A stretch of DNA of 64,000 nt from Phellopilus nigrolimitatus (GCA_021029095.1 JAJOHG010000075.1:59636-123635), one strand, 5' to 3'. Counted from the first letter of the stretch, positions 21,100 to 34,709 are shown. Notes: a model not told the origin generated them from the letters alone. Made by a program: numbers and translations.

Positions 21100-24000
21100 A
21101 TGTACTCTACTCCTATCCTCTCTTTTTTAATTCTTGTATTCATTCGCACCGTCTCTGCGAGCGTGCTTTACCCGGTCAGCGACCAGCTCCCGCTCATTGC
21201 GCGCATCGGCCAGCCCTATTCCTGGTCCATCCTCCCTGACACCTTCGGTGACGATGGCAACATCTCTGCGTCTGGCCTCCCGTCCTGGCTCTCATTCTCG
21301 AATATCACCTTCTCTGGCACGCCAGCCGCAAATGATGAGGGCTCTGTGGACATCACGCTCACCGCGGGTGGCGCCCAGGATTCATTTGCACTCTGCGTTA
21401 CCCACTTCCCACCGCCGACGGTCCACATTCCGATTTCCACTCAATTCAACACCTCCAACCCATCTATGAGCTCCGTCTTCTTCATCAGCCAGTCCTCGGC
21501 GCTCAAGGACGACAACCCCGCCGTCCGTGTGCCGCTCCACTGGTCTTTCTCCATCGGCTTTGAAGGTGGCACATTCATCAACACGGACGATCTCTTCTAT
21601 TACGCTCAACTCGCCAATGGGTCAGCACTTCCGGACTGGCTCGTGTTCAACAGCAAGTCCGTTACTCTGGACGGTGTAGCACGCGGCCCGCCTCTGGATG
21701 AGGGTCAACGGGTGGAGCTTGCGCTTATTGGAAGCGACCAAGCAGGGTTTTCGGCGGTACGCGCTCCCTTCGATCTTATCATCGCTTCACACGATCTCGC
21801 GAGTACCGGCGCGCTAGTTCTTAACGTCACGGAAAGCGAGGACTTTGAGCTCAACCTGAAGCAGAACGATTGGGTTTTCGCGAGCGTCACGCTCGACAAC
21901 ACGACAATTCATGCGGACAGCATTACTTCCGTCTCTGTCGATACGTCTGCGGCGACATGGCTCTCGTACGATTCCAGCTCGCTGACATTGCACGGCACGG
22001 CGCCCTCGAAAGGTTATAGCGCGCTGCCTTTGGTACTCACGGCGTTCAACCAGTCTCTCCCTTTAAATGCCTCCATTGCTCTTCTTCCTCCGTACTTCAC
22101 AACTTCCACACTTCCAGGAACGTTAGCGAATCCGGGTTCAGAATTCACTCTCGAGCTCGCTCAGTACATCTCCACCGACCCAGCGTTCTCAGGACATAAC
22201 GTCTCCCTTTCCGCGAATACCTCTGCTTCCGTTCTAAATCTCACGACACGGGATGACGGCTCCTCCTTTCTCGCAGGAACAGTCCCTTCTGACCCGGGCA
22301 TGTCACACATCGATGTCGAGCTCACAGCGTTCGACCACACGACGCACGCGGTCTCGCACGCCGCGGTGCGCATCTCGCTTCGCACACCCAAAGCGGATGC
22401 TACTAGAAACGATGTCCTCGCGCAGCACCGCCGTCTCATATTAGGTTTGGGGATTGGACTTGGCGGCGCAACAGGCCTCATCATCATTGCGGGTTTATTG
22501 GCCATTATTCGAAAATTTTGCCATGTGAAGGATACCGCAGCGGGCCCATATTCGCGGAACGGAAAGGGAGAGCGTGGAATCGACGTGGAAAAAGAGGGAT
22601 ATGGTTGGACGGATAAAGCAGGGCTGGACCTGTCTGAGATTCCTACTGTAAGTACAGTACTTTCAAATTCAAATCATTATCTGACACTTCGGTAGGCATA
22701 CCGGACTCCGCATCTCGGCCTCGGAGTTGGTTACACGCCGTCGCTTGTCCCCGGCTCGCCACCTGCAAAGATGACGACGAAAGCGGCGTTCTTTGGTGGC
22801 ATCAACCTGAAGGCTGCCGTGCGCAAGTTCTCTGGTAGCGGCGCACGCAAGAGCGCAATTTCGAAACCGGTCCTCTTGATTACGAAAGAGAGCACGGACT
22901 CGTTGAGCGCTCTTCGTGCTGCTGCGGGACTGGATGATGCGCCCGGCTCACGTCATTACCTAAACTCGGGTTCAGACTCGGTGAATATCCCCGAAGGCGA
23001 CGGACTTTCCATCGGCAGAGGAAGCGGCCTGGGCTCCAGCCCTACGTCAAGTACTGGCCACAGTAACGAGACTACAAAGCGTAGCAAACCGCACCAGCGC
23101 GTTGATTTCGGACCACCACGCATCGGTGCCACCCTCGGTGTCGCGCCGCTTCCTCCTACTCCACGCGAGAACGCTTATTCTACCCCGAATGCGAAAGCGA
23201 GCCAGCGCGTACGCCGTTACAGTGCCACTTCCGACGAACGCGAGCTCGAGGAGGCTGTGATTGGGACAGCCTCTCGTGCAACATCGCTCCGCTCTGGACA
23301 TTCGAGCTTTGCGGCTTCGACATACACACGCGACAGCATTGGGGCCAACTCGGCGGCGGCGACGCGACCACGTCTAGTACAGTTCACCAGTGTGCGTGGC
23401 GTACCTATGCCTGTGCCTACGCAGACGTCGCTCGCTGGTCCCTCGGGACCAAGAGAGCGCCGGCGCGTCTCCCAGATTGCGGCCGTTGTCTCGCCTATCA
23501 CGAATTCGAACAACGAAGCCGACGCAGACGCAATCATGACCGAAGGCATGCGGTACGTGCGCGCATTTGGCGACCAGAATAAGGTCCTCGAACAGCCAAA
23601 CCTTGGCCGCCAATCCCCTGCGCCGAGCCGCTCGAACTCGAAACGCTCCTCGCGTAGCCGGGGTTGTGGGCTCTCTCCAGCGACGACAACGGCCAGCGGC
23701 TCGCCAGGTCAAACGACCTCGAGCTACGCATATCCATCTCCGTTGCAGAGCGGCGATTTGAACGTCAACGCTCACGGGCGTAGCCTCATGATGAGTCACA
23801 TACTTGTGTGCGTAGGCGAGGCCTTCACTTTCAAGTACCCCGTTGTTCTCTCTTCACCTTCCTCCTCCGCCTCCTCGTCTTCTGTGCACGACGAAAAGAA
23901 GCTTATTGTACGCCCGCTGCAAAGTGGAGTTGGCGCGCATCTACCTGCGTTTCTCGCGCATGCGGTCGGCGCTCCGACGCTGACATCGTCCTTGTCAAGC

Positions 24001-24156
24001 ATCAAGCAACGCATGCGGTACGAGGTCCAGTTCTGGGGGACGCCTGGCGTGCAGGATGTTGGCGTCGTCGTCGTGGGAGTTTTCACAGACGATGGAGGCG
24101 AGGAAGAGTGTGTGGGGAGACTGACCGTGTCCGTCACTGCGCGGGCTCGAGAGTGA
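21100..24156 (+). CDS. Axl2-like cadherin-domain membrane protein
   Basis: Two exons, 21100-22647 and 22696-24156, join in phase around a 48-nt intron (GTAAGT...GTAG) to about 1002 residues. A signal peptide (first ~20) leads into repeated dystroglycan-type cadherin-like modules typical of Axl2 (GQPYSWSILPDTF, LPSWLSFSNITFSGTPA, LPDWLVFNSKSVTLDGVARG, WLSYDSSSLTLHGTAP) with many N-glycosylation sites. One membrane helix lies near residues 447-470 (LGLGIGLGGATGLIIIAG). The ~530-residue cytoplasmic tail is Ser-rich with ordered islands (MRYVRAFGDQN, MSHILVCVGEAF). In yeast Axl2 marks axial bud sites and interacts with septins; in filamentous relatives it is linked to septum or conidial-structure assembly. 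No damage is seen. It is the last intact host gene before the gene-fragment region. Confidence 0.88.
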
Positions 24157-24830
24157 AAAGGGGGGCATTTTTATGACTTTACGACCATCAAGAGCACGAT
24201 TCATTGTTCACGAGCAGCTGTTGATGCCTCTAATTTATCCTATTCACCTTTATTTCAAGACGCAGCAATCGAGCATCCGGACAATAGCGGGACTGTGTAT
24301 TATATTGGGTGTACGTGTAGGACGGGCTTGTAACTGCGGAGTCAGGTATAATTTTAATTTGTAGCACACTTGGATTTCTTGTAGTTTATCACATCGTACG
24401 ATTGTACCACAACTTTACTATGTATAGTATACACATTTGTATCTATTACGAATTGATCGATCTTTTTTGAGAATCTAGGATACGCGCAGCGCGGCGGAAC
24501 GCTAACGAAAGTTTGAGCTTCCGAATGCGTGTATGCTGCCATTCTTAAGGAAAAAGGAGGGGGATATGGTCTGGGCCGGAAATTACCTGGAGATACTTGT
24601 AATATATTTGATTGTCGTAGAACTTCAGAGTGCGCCTGCCATGTACAATAGTTGAAAGGCTCATTTTAGATTTGTGAAGTGCGCTTTACATGGGCCAACG
24701 GCTAGGCGCGAAACCAAGTAAAACCAAGAGACCTGGAAGCTCGCTTTAGGTAGGTCCACGCTAGGCGCAAATAACGAAGTAAATACAAGAGCTAATAAGT
24801 AGAAAGAAAACTGCGAATTCATTCATTCAT
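24157..24830. other. intergenic with a small diverged direct repeat
   Basis: 3' flank of the Axl2-like gene. Two ~50-bp imperfect direct repeats (about 24675-24730 and 24738-24792) share CGCTTTA, GGCTAGGCGC/CGCTAGGCGC and AAGTAAA.ACAAGAG. A short ATTC microsatellite lies near 24818. No gene seen. Confidence 0.5.
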
Positions 24831-24834
24831 TCAT

Positions 24835-25010
24835 AAGAGAAGTCCGAAACGGGCTTTACGATACGCGGGATACGAGTGGAACCACCGACAAGGACTTGAC
24901 GTGGTCCCGGCAAAGCTCCTCGAAACGAGCACGGGTCAGGGAGATGCAGAAATCGATGCCCTCGAGCGACTCGACTTCAATATGATGGCTTGCGCGACCG
25001 AAGGGGAGGG
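24835..25010 (-). pseudogene. HSP70 fragment
   Basis: The minus-strand translation shows cytosolic HSP70 text: HHIEVESLEGIDFCISLTRA followed by RFEELCRD, then, after a frame change and loss of about 25 residues, LVGGSTRIPRIVKPVSDF. In intact HSP70 these lie in the ATPase domain around residues 290-360 and are joined by a lobe-II helix. Only this ~60-residue piece is present, with no N-terminal ATPase half and no substrate-binding domain. It abuts NAA25-like sequence on the same strand, so it is a captured or rearranged scrap. Confidence 0.8.
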
Positions 25011-25089
25011 TGCGGCGAATGCCTCAAGAATCCAGACGTCTGGTAGAAGAATTAGTTTGGAATCAGAACGTCGTAAGCCAAATAAGAGG

Positions 25090-26470
25090 AAAGAACACAC
25101 CTCTGACGAGTTCGTAGCGTAGATCTGGGTCGCCTCCACGCACTACTGAGCGAGCATAAGACCGGCGCCCGTCACGAACAAGAACATAAATTTCAGGATG
25201 AAGTGCAGGAGCGTGTCAACCTGAACCTGCTTTACGCGCATCACGCGGTAGTCCTACAGCGTGAACGACAGCGACGCCGGAATAACTGAAAAGACTCGGT
25301 ATAAGTAGCTATAAGGAGACCAGGATGAGGAAACACAGAGGAGGCGGTGGATGTGGACGAGGTGAAATCGGACGAGGTGTACTTGGACGAGGTAAATGTT
25401 CTTGCAGAGCGCTGCGCTGCATCCTCCAGGACAGAAACAGCCATGTACAGCATTGTCACATCATCATCATCATCATCATCGATCCAGTGAGCCCCAGAAA
25501 AGGGAGAAGTAAAGCAACACATACTTTGGGTGCCCCACAGACTGACAAACATCTGCGCGGAGAGCAGGACGAGGTCATCTTCGGGGAGCGCACCGTCGAG
25601 CCCGAGCGCCGCAGTGTACGCGCGAAGGTACGTGCTCGCGCTCTTCGTCTCTTGCGCGGCTGACAGCTCATCTGCGCCGAGGATATGCCGGAGCAGCTTG
25701 TGCACGTCGATCGAGCGGCAAAGCGCGTGCTCGGTGTCCTGGATGGTGATGCGTAAAGTTCTTGGCTTTGTATTAAGGAAACGAGGAAAGACATACAAGA
25801 ACATGCGTTGAGCGCTCAGCTCGGCATCCTCGAGCACGGTGTACGGATTGAAATCCTCGAGACAGCGCACTTTCTGGTTGAAGCACCCGAGTTACGGCTT
25901 GATAAGACCAGGAATCTTGCGACTGTGGTCGCTTAAAAAAACGAATAGAGACTGTCAACGCCGAACGATACGCATTATGAGTAAGACACGCTCACCAAAG
26001 TCAGATCCAAGCCCGGTTTCGCAAGCGCGCTTCTAGAGCTCCAGATGTGCGAGCAGAACACCACGGTCGCGCCGCTAGTTCACGTCCGCGAGCTAGGGAA
26101 CAAGTCGCGTGCGCCCCGCACTTGTCCGCGTCTGCCGACGCTGCAAAGGTCGCGCCGAATTCGTCGGCGCACGGGCAGGGTCGCGACGCAGCTCGTCCAC
26201 GACGAGGCTCATCTTCGCGATCGCGCCTCCTCCGAGTCGAGCAGTGCAATAAGCACGCTGGCGTATACGTGCAGGCGGTTGGCGGTCGCGTGTAAGGGCA
26301 CTAAGACAGTGCCGAGGCAGTGGGAAAGCTTCTGCAGGACGGTGCGCGTGGTGAAGGTGGCACTGAGGATGGCCCAGTAGAGGAAGCGGTTGGCGCTGGC
26401 TGGCGGCGCCGAAGGCGCTGGGCGATCTGCTGGACCGCTGCTGAGCAAGAAAGGGCCTACTATGTACCTG
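25090..26470 (-). pseudogene. NAA25: NAA25 (NatB auxiliary subunit) pseudogene, copy A
   Basis: NAA25/Mdm20 is the ribosome-docking TPR-like subunit of the NatB N-acetyltransferase. Recognisable pieces in gene order on the minus strand: FLYWAILSATF and LHVYASVLIALLDSEEAR and SLVVDELRRDPARA (26.2-26.4 kb), the PYTVLEDAELSA and DTEHALCRSIDVHKLLRHIL, ADELSAAQETKSASTYLRAY, LPEDDLVLLSAQMFVSLWG stretches (25.5-25.85 kb), and MRVKQVQVDTLLHFIL (25.2 kb). Frames change repeatedly between them, stops occur, and large parts (including the N-terminal TPRs) are missing. The intron-like gaps between pieces show it is not a processed copy. It lies head to head with the KIN1 remnant, as does copy B. Confidence 0.75.
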
Positions 26471-26639
26471 ACACGCTGACCGAAGTCGTCTTGATCGCTG
26501 TTCGGCACAGCCCGAGGACATCAACTCGTCTCCTCGGCATGTCGATCTTCGTCTTCGTCCCGACTCTCTCGCCCTCTCGAATTCGCTTCGCGCATCGTGT
26601 CTATTCGTACGTTGTTTCTTCTTCTTTATGCCTTTAGTA

Positions 26640-28380
<1,741 letters not shown>

Positions 28381-28719
28381 CCAAAGCGGCCTATAGTATG
28401 GTGCTTCTGCGTCTTCCGCACCTGCGAGCTCACATTACTCCGGGCTACCGTACGACACGCACGCCGTGTCGTCTCCAACTTCGCCGCTATGGCCGAGGTC
28501 ATGGCTGCCTCCCTCAGCCACGCGCGCGCGACACTGATGCTGGAGCAGATTCTATCGACAACACTCCCTCAGCCGGATCGGCGGGTGCGCGCTCGCGAAG
28601 ATAGTACTACCACGCGCGCCGCCCGCGTCGACGCACCATCGCAGCCATAGTCACAGCCAACGCCCGAAGGCGACGTCTGCGCTTCGCGTCTGGGGCGGCG
28701 CCATTGGCTCGTACGTCAA

Positions 28720-30335
28720 CTTCCCTACAAACCAAGAAACCATGTTCCTTTCCATCAAAATCCTGTCTTCGCTTTCGCGGTCCCCTTCGTTCCAAAACAC
28801 TGCCGCTCTCATCGAGCGCAGTTCGGAGTCGACGATCATACTCGACGGCTTTGTTCGCTTGCTGGCCTCTGACTCTGCTGATAATGTTGGCGCGGCTGAG
28901 GAGTGGACGGACCTCTGAACGGGCGCTGGCGCGCCGGACCTCGAGGACGAGCAGGACCTGTTCACGCAGGCTATCCGGGTGGCAATTCTGGATCTCTTGC
29001 TCCGTGGCACGAAGCATAACAAGTCTTCTCTAACATTTTTGCTGTTGTTCGGAAAAGTAGCACCCGATGCACAGATTCAGGACCCGCACGCTCTCGTGTC
29101 GAGGGAGGTTTGTCTGCATGCTGTGCTCTACCTTCTGAACACGGCTGGGCCGAGGCTGAACGGTAATGGGAAGGGGAAGGAAAGGAAAAAGCGCAGAGCG
29201 GGAAAGGCAATCCCGTTGTTCGAAAGCCAGCCCGTCCTAGCTGAGCTGTTGTACAAGCTCATTTATCAGCTGTGCGAGCATCCGCGTACAAGTTCGTCCC
29301 TAATGCTTTATCTCCAGATATGCGAGGACTTTTTCGCTCGCCGCCTGGCTGCGATGGCCGTGCACGCTCCCTTCGAGACTCCATTTATTGAAGTGCTTTA
29401 AGTTGATGGGTCCCGCGTCGCGACGACATGCGCGACAATGAAGGCCTTCCTCAGAATCCGTTCCTGGTTGCTGGATCTTGTATCGCTGGAGCTGCACGTC
29501 CTGACGAACAAGGGCCAGAACCAACGCGTCAAGGACCTCCGGGATATCTGCTCTTCGGCACCACAGACTCGTATCATAAATCAGAGAGCGATTGGGAGCA
29601 TGATATTTTCGGTCATTCAACGATGTCAGCCAGTCGCAGATTCGCCTTATCGAGTTCTTCCAGTCGTCGGAATTTGAGTGGTATGACAGTGCCACCGTTA
29701 CACCCGTCGACTTGCAGTTCTATACGACACTCAACTGCAGTTTTATGTTCGTGCGAATGAGAACAGATACGAGGTCGTCGATCGCAGAGGCCTTTTCGAG
29801 CTCCTCAGCAACGCCCGCAGGACGTTTATGCGCCAAGGGGAAATCGCCAGCACGGCCCACAACACGCAGCTCGACGCCAGGATGAGGTATATCTTGGAAA
29901 GCTGAGTTACAAAACAACTGGCGCGAGGTCCAGTTTGCGCTCAATGTCAGTTACGAGTTGTGGAGACGACTGGCCGACGGCGTACTCACGAAATGCTTCG
30001 GTCGTAATGCTCACGACCAGCGCAAAGACATCCTTTTCGATTTGCTGCATGTCCTCCCACCAGCGATTCGCATCACCGCCTTACCTGAGTCATCCGCGAT
30101 CCTTCTTTCCGAGGTACTCTTTTTACTCATTACTAAGTTGCGGGAAGCACAGTGTCAGGCATACTTGCTCTCTTCTGCGAATTCGCTAGATTCGAGTGCT
30201 TTGCCGGAGGAGAGAACAATAACATTACTTCGCCATATACTGGACTGCATTATGGACAAGAACAGGCAGGGACTCGTCCGCAGAAGCATTTACACAACTT
30301 TGGTAAACTTCCTCGGTTTCATGCATGGTGAGTGC
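28720..30335 (+). pseudogene. NUP192: NUP192/NUP205 nucleoporin pseudogene (partial)
   Basis: Large inner-ring nucleoporins are about 1700-2000 residues; only a middle to N-proximal section is present. Readable pieces: LFTQAIRVAILDLLLRGTKH, LFESQPVLAELLYKLIYQLC, YLQICEDFFARRLAAMAVHA, FLRIRSWLLDLVSLELHVLT, then in other frames VTPVDLQFYTTLNCS-like text, RRTFMRQGEI, and CFGRNAHDQRKDILFDLLHV, PAIRITALPESSAILLSEVL, LVNFLGFMHGECEP. Stops (for example after EEWTDL near 28917) and at least four frame changes show decay. Intron-like sequence is retained, so it is a genomic fragment, not a cDNA copy. It follows KIN1 directly in the same orientation. Confidence 0.75.
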
Positions 30336-30744
30336 GAGCCTCTTATGTACCATAGAGCCAGAACTAGCCAATCGGCGGGGTGCACCGGCACGGGGCTATG
30401 CTCCTTGACCGGCAGGGGCGCATCGCACGGCACGAGCGGCAGAACAGGCACGGGTGCAGCCTGTTTGCGTCCGCGATGGTGGGTGGGCCATTAGCGCGCC
30501 ACCGCTGCCCGTCGTTACGTATGGGCATGGCGGACGCGTCTTCCGTGGCACATCACCACACTGTGTTTGGATGCGCAACGGTGGAGAAACAGGGCGCAGG
30601 CAGCCGGTCTTCCAGGCAGCACTCAAGTTTCTATCATAATTTACATAAACTTCCTGGCTCTGTCTCTCTTACTATCCACTGCTTGTGCTCAGAATATGAG
30701 GGGAACAGAAAAAAAAAAAAAGTAAAAAACAAATGAATCAATAA
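30336..30744. other. left flank of satellite array 1
   Basis: No gene. From about 30605 the sequence matches the flank of array 2 (58275-58425): a TSC2-end remnant (VFQAALKFLS then stop), ACATAAACTTCCTG, CTTGTGCTCAGA, an A-run, and AATCAATAAACACAAGT running straight into the array. Confidence 0.75.
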
Positions 30745-32221
30745 ACACAAGTCAAAAATGGAATTTGCCGACAGGTAATGAAAATCCGCATCAGAGACAA
30801 ACAGATGTAGCAAGTTTGGTTCAGTTCCGATGTGTTTGAAACTCGGTGAGAACATGATCCAGGATGATTCAGACATGTCCAACCCGTTTACGAAGTTTTT
30901 CAGAAACAAATCCAGTTTTGCTCCCCCGATATCCGGCCAGTAGTGGCGACCGAGTCGGAAACATAAACATGCGATGTAATCAGGAGTTGTTCATAATCGG
31001 AATGATCGAATGAACACAGTATCACGAGCTTCAACTCACCCGACACAAGTCAAAAATGGAATTTGCCGACAGGTAATGAAAATCCGCATCAGAGACAAAC
31101 AGATGTAGCAAGTTTGGTTCAGTTCCGATGTGTTTGAAACTCGGTGAGAACATGATCCAGGATGATTCAGACATGTCCAACCCGTTTACGAAGTTTTTCA
31201 GAAACAAATCCAGTTTTGCTCCCCCGATATCCGGCCAGTAGTGGCGACCGAGTCGGAAACATAAACATGCGATGTAATCAGGAGTTGTTCATAATCGGAA
31301 TGATCGAATGAACACAGTATCACGAGCTTCAACTCACCCGACACAAGTCAAAAATGGAATTTGCCGACAGGTAATGAAAATCCGCATCAGAGACAAACAG
31401 ATGTAGCAAGTTTGGTTCAGTTCCGATGTGTTTGAAACTCGGTGAGAACATGATCCAGGATGATTCAGACATGTCCAACCCGTTTACGAAGTTTTTCAGA
31501 AACAAATCCAGTTTTGCTCCCCCGATATCCGGCCAGTAGTGGCGACCGAGTCGGAAACATAAACATGCGATGTAATCAGGAGTTGTTCATAATCGGAATG
31601 ATCGAATGAACACAGTATCACGAGCTTCAACTCACCCGACACAAGTCAAAAATGGAATTTGCCGACAGGTAATGAAAATCCGCATCAGAGACAAACAGAT
31701 GTAGCAAGTTTGGTTCAGTTCCGATGTGTTTGAAACTCGGTGAGAACATGATCCAGGATGATTCAGACATGTCCAACCCGTTTACGAAGTTTTTCAGAAA
31801 CAAATCCAGTTTTGCTCCCCCGATATCCGGCCAGTAGTGGCGACCGAGTCGGAAACATAAACATGCGATGTAATCAGGAGTTGTTCATAATCGGAATGAT
31901 CGAATGAACACAGTATCACGAGCTTCAACTCACCCGACACAAGTCAAAAATGGAATTTGCCGACAGGTAATGAAAATCCGCATCAGAGACAAACAGATGT
32001 AGCAAGTTTGGTTCAGTTCCGATGTGTTTGAAACTCGGTGAGAACATGATCCAGGATGATTCAGACATGTCCAACCCGTTTACGAAGTTTTTCAGAAACA
32101 AATCCAGTTTTGCTCCCCCGATATCCGGCCAGTAGTGGCGACCGAGTCGGAAACATAAACATGCGATGTAATCAGGAGTTGTTCATAATCGGAATGATCG
32201 AATGAACACAGTATCACGAGC
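30745..32221. repeat. tandem satellite array 1, 298-bp unit, ~5 copies
   Basis: Unit starts at 30745, 31043, 31341, 31639 and 31937 (exactly 298 bp apart), each beginning ACACAAGTCAAAAATGG; the last copy breaks at ACGAGC near 32221. Copies look identical by eye. Shares its core with the 375-bp unit of array 2 but lacks that unit's ~130-bp middle block and has its own ~70-bp tail. No conserved ORF. Confidence 0.95.
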
Positions 32222-33095
32222 TAGTACCTGGAAGCCTCAAGATATGTACATATCTTCGCCTCGGGGTCAAACACCCATATCTTTGCAAGGAGACATCGGA
32301 TGGCCCTGTAACTTGGTGGGTGTGTGTGGGGACATGTCCCACAGAGCCTGAAGCAGGTAGATCACGGATTTGCTTGCGTCGTCGCTGTTGGGAGGCCGAG
32401 GTCAACAGGGTCACTTTAGAGCGGGGTCAAAGAGGTCCTCAGATGTAGGAAGGGTGAATTATCTCAATGTTTATCATGGGGTTTGTCGAGGATAATGCTA
32501 GGGAAAGAATGTTGGTTATTGTTGTTGGGTTTTGTGTCTTGCTCGCTGTGGAGGAGCATTTGACCCCGATTTTGGGCTTTTTTGGGGGTCAAATGGGGTC
32601 AAAGGCTTTGTATGCAGCTCGTTTCGTTCAATACTTTGCCAGAATGTGGGTATTAGTATCCCGGAAGGTTTCTATAAGGTGCGGAAGCCATCAGATCATT
32701 TTGTGATTTTGTGATCGCCGTTGACCCACGATGACCAGCTTTTTTGGGGGTCAATTGGTGCCCACTGGCTCAAAACTAGCCGGATTCCTCTGATACTTTG
32801 TGAATATGCTGTGTGCAGTAGTATACGTTTTTACATGATTTTTCTTCAGTTCCTGGGGATGCAGAAGCATTAATAATGAATTTATTTGAATTTATATCGG
32901 TTTTCTATCAGGTCAAACAGTGAACAAATATGTAAAATTGTCTATTGTTGATGCAGAGCTCTGTGGTGACGGATATAGGTGTGTCTCTATGTTAACAAGG
33001 TGTGAGGATATGTAGTTTGTGTCTTTGTGGTGTAGATGTCGAGCTAGAGGCTGATGAATGGATTTCTGGCTAAATCGGGAAGTGCTTTCCCAGGC

Positions 33096-33119
33096 AAAAA
33101 AACGGCGCGCCGTTTTTTT
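33096..33119. repeat. perfect palindrome A7-CGGCGCGCCG-T7
   Basis: 24-bp perfect palindrome centred on an AscI site in repeat copy 1; intact again at 34533-34556 in copy 3. In copy 2 (33809-33833) one G of the right arm is lost, breaking the symmetry. Confidence 0.9.
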
Positions 33120-34564
33120 TCCCGAGTGTTATGTAATCTGGGCCAGGTCAATCAAGCCTGTGGACATAGGAAGTGGAAATTCTCTCAATGTTTCACATGG
33201 GGTATGTCAGGGATAACACTAGGGAAGTATTGAATGAGATGGTGGATGGGTTTTGTGGCTTGTTCATTGTGTAATAGCATTTGACCTCGATTTTTGGCTG
33301 TGTTGGGGGGTATAATGAAGTTGATACCTCTGTATGCAGCTCATTATACCCAAAATTTTGCCAGCATGTGGGTATTAGTGCCCCAGAAGGTTTGTTGAAG
33401 GTGTAGAGGCCATCAGATCATTTGGTGATTGTATGACCTCTGTTGACCCACTGTGACCTGGTTTTTTGGGGGTCAAATGGGGTCAACAGGTTCAAATCAA
33501 AGAATATTCTTTAGATTTTTTGTACATGTGCTCTGGATAGTGCTAGAGATATTTCTATAAAGTTGCTCTAGCCATTGGTGAAGTAGGATGATTAAGTTAG
33601 GCTTTGTATCAATTTTCTATCAGGTCAAACAATGAAATAAATATGTAAAATTGTATATTTTTCATGCAGAACTCTGTGGTGATGGAGATAGGTGTGTCTC
33701 TATGTTAACAAGCTGTGGTGGCACATAGTTTGTGTCTTCATAGTGTAGATGTCGAGCTAGAGGCCAATGAGTGATTTTCTGGCCCAATTGGGGAGTGCTT
33801 TCCCAGGCAAAAAAACGGCGCGCCTTTTTTTTTCCCGAGTGTTACATAAGCTGAGGTCATTCTTGGGCCAGGTCAAACAAGCCTGTGGATGTAATAAGAG
33901 GGGATTTTCTCAATGTTTCTCATGGGATATGTTGGGGATAACACTAGGGAAAGATTTTAGAAGAAGCTGCATGGGTTTTGTGTCTTGTTCATTGTGGAAT
34001 AGCATTTGACCTCAATTTTTGGTTGTGTTGGGGGATTAAATGAGGTCAATGCCTCTGTATGCGGCTTGTTCGACCCGGGAGTTTGCAAGAATGTGGGTAT
34101 TAGTGTCCTGGAAGGTTTGTTGAAGGTGCAGAAGGTGTTGAGGCGTCTGCAGAATGTATGACCTCTGTTGACCCATTGTGACCTGGTTTTTTGGGGGTCA
34201 AATGGGGTCAACAGACTCAAATCAAGGCATATCCTTTGGAGTTTTTGTACATATGCTCTGGATAGTGATAACCATGTTTCTCAGAAGTTGCTTTATCCAC
34301 TAGTGAAGCAAGAGCATTAATTCAGGCTTTATGTCGATTTTCTATCAGGTCAAACCGTGAAATAAATATGTAAAATTCCACATTATTGATGCAGAGGTCT
34401 GTGGTGACGAATTTAGGTGTGTCTCTATGTTATCAAGCTGCTGTGACACGCAGCTTGTGTGTCCGTAGTGTAGATGTCGAGTTAGAGCCGACAAATGGAT
34501 TTCTGGCCAAATCAGGAAGTGCTTTCCCAGGCAAAAAAACGGCGCGCCGTTTTTTTTCCCGAGT

Positions 34565-34620
34565 GTTATGTAATCTAGTGCCAAACTGCGCATGCGCAGT
34601 TTGGCCTCGTATTACATAAC
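34565..34620. repeat. 56-bp symmetric inverted repeat (cruciform-capable)
   Basis: Outer arms GTTATGTAAT (34565-34574) and ATTACATAAC (34611-34620), 5-bp spacers on each side, and a perfect 26-bp central palindrome at 34580-34605 (half-site GCCAAACTGCGCA). It closes the 720-bp repeat block at its right edge. Confidence 0.92.
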
Positions 34621-34709
34621 TTGGTTTTAATGTTGCACGTGAGATTCCCTGCCCCGCCAGGCCGACTCCGCCAGCGTCGCCCGCCCTTCTCCTTTCCCGC
34701 CGCTCCTGT

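Larger units (their letters stand above)
32222..34626. repeat. three diverged ~720-bp tandem repeats, GGTCA-rich
   Basis: Landmark CAGGCAAAAAAACGGCGCGC occurs at 33091, 33804 and 34528 (spacing 713 and 724). Other shared blocks in order: TTTCTCATGGG, GCATTTGACC, GGGGGTCAAATGGGGTCAA, CCAGAATGTGGGTATTAGT, TGTTGACCCA, TTTTCTATCAGGTCAAAC, ATGTAAAATTG, GGTGTGTCTCTATGTTA. Copies differ by substitutions and small indels, so the block is older than the two satellite arrays. No coding feature. Confidence 0.85.

Noticed and set aside
21134..22505. Other-frame ORFs inside the Axl2-like gene
   Set aside because: Shadows of the long real frame with an in-phase intron and domain content.
30745..32221. CRISPR-like array
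   Set aside because: Units are contiguous 298-bp tandem copies without unique spacers, in a eukaryotic genome.
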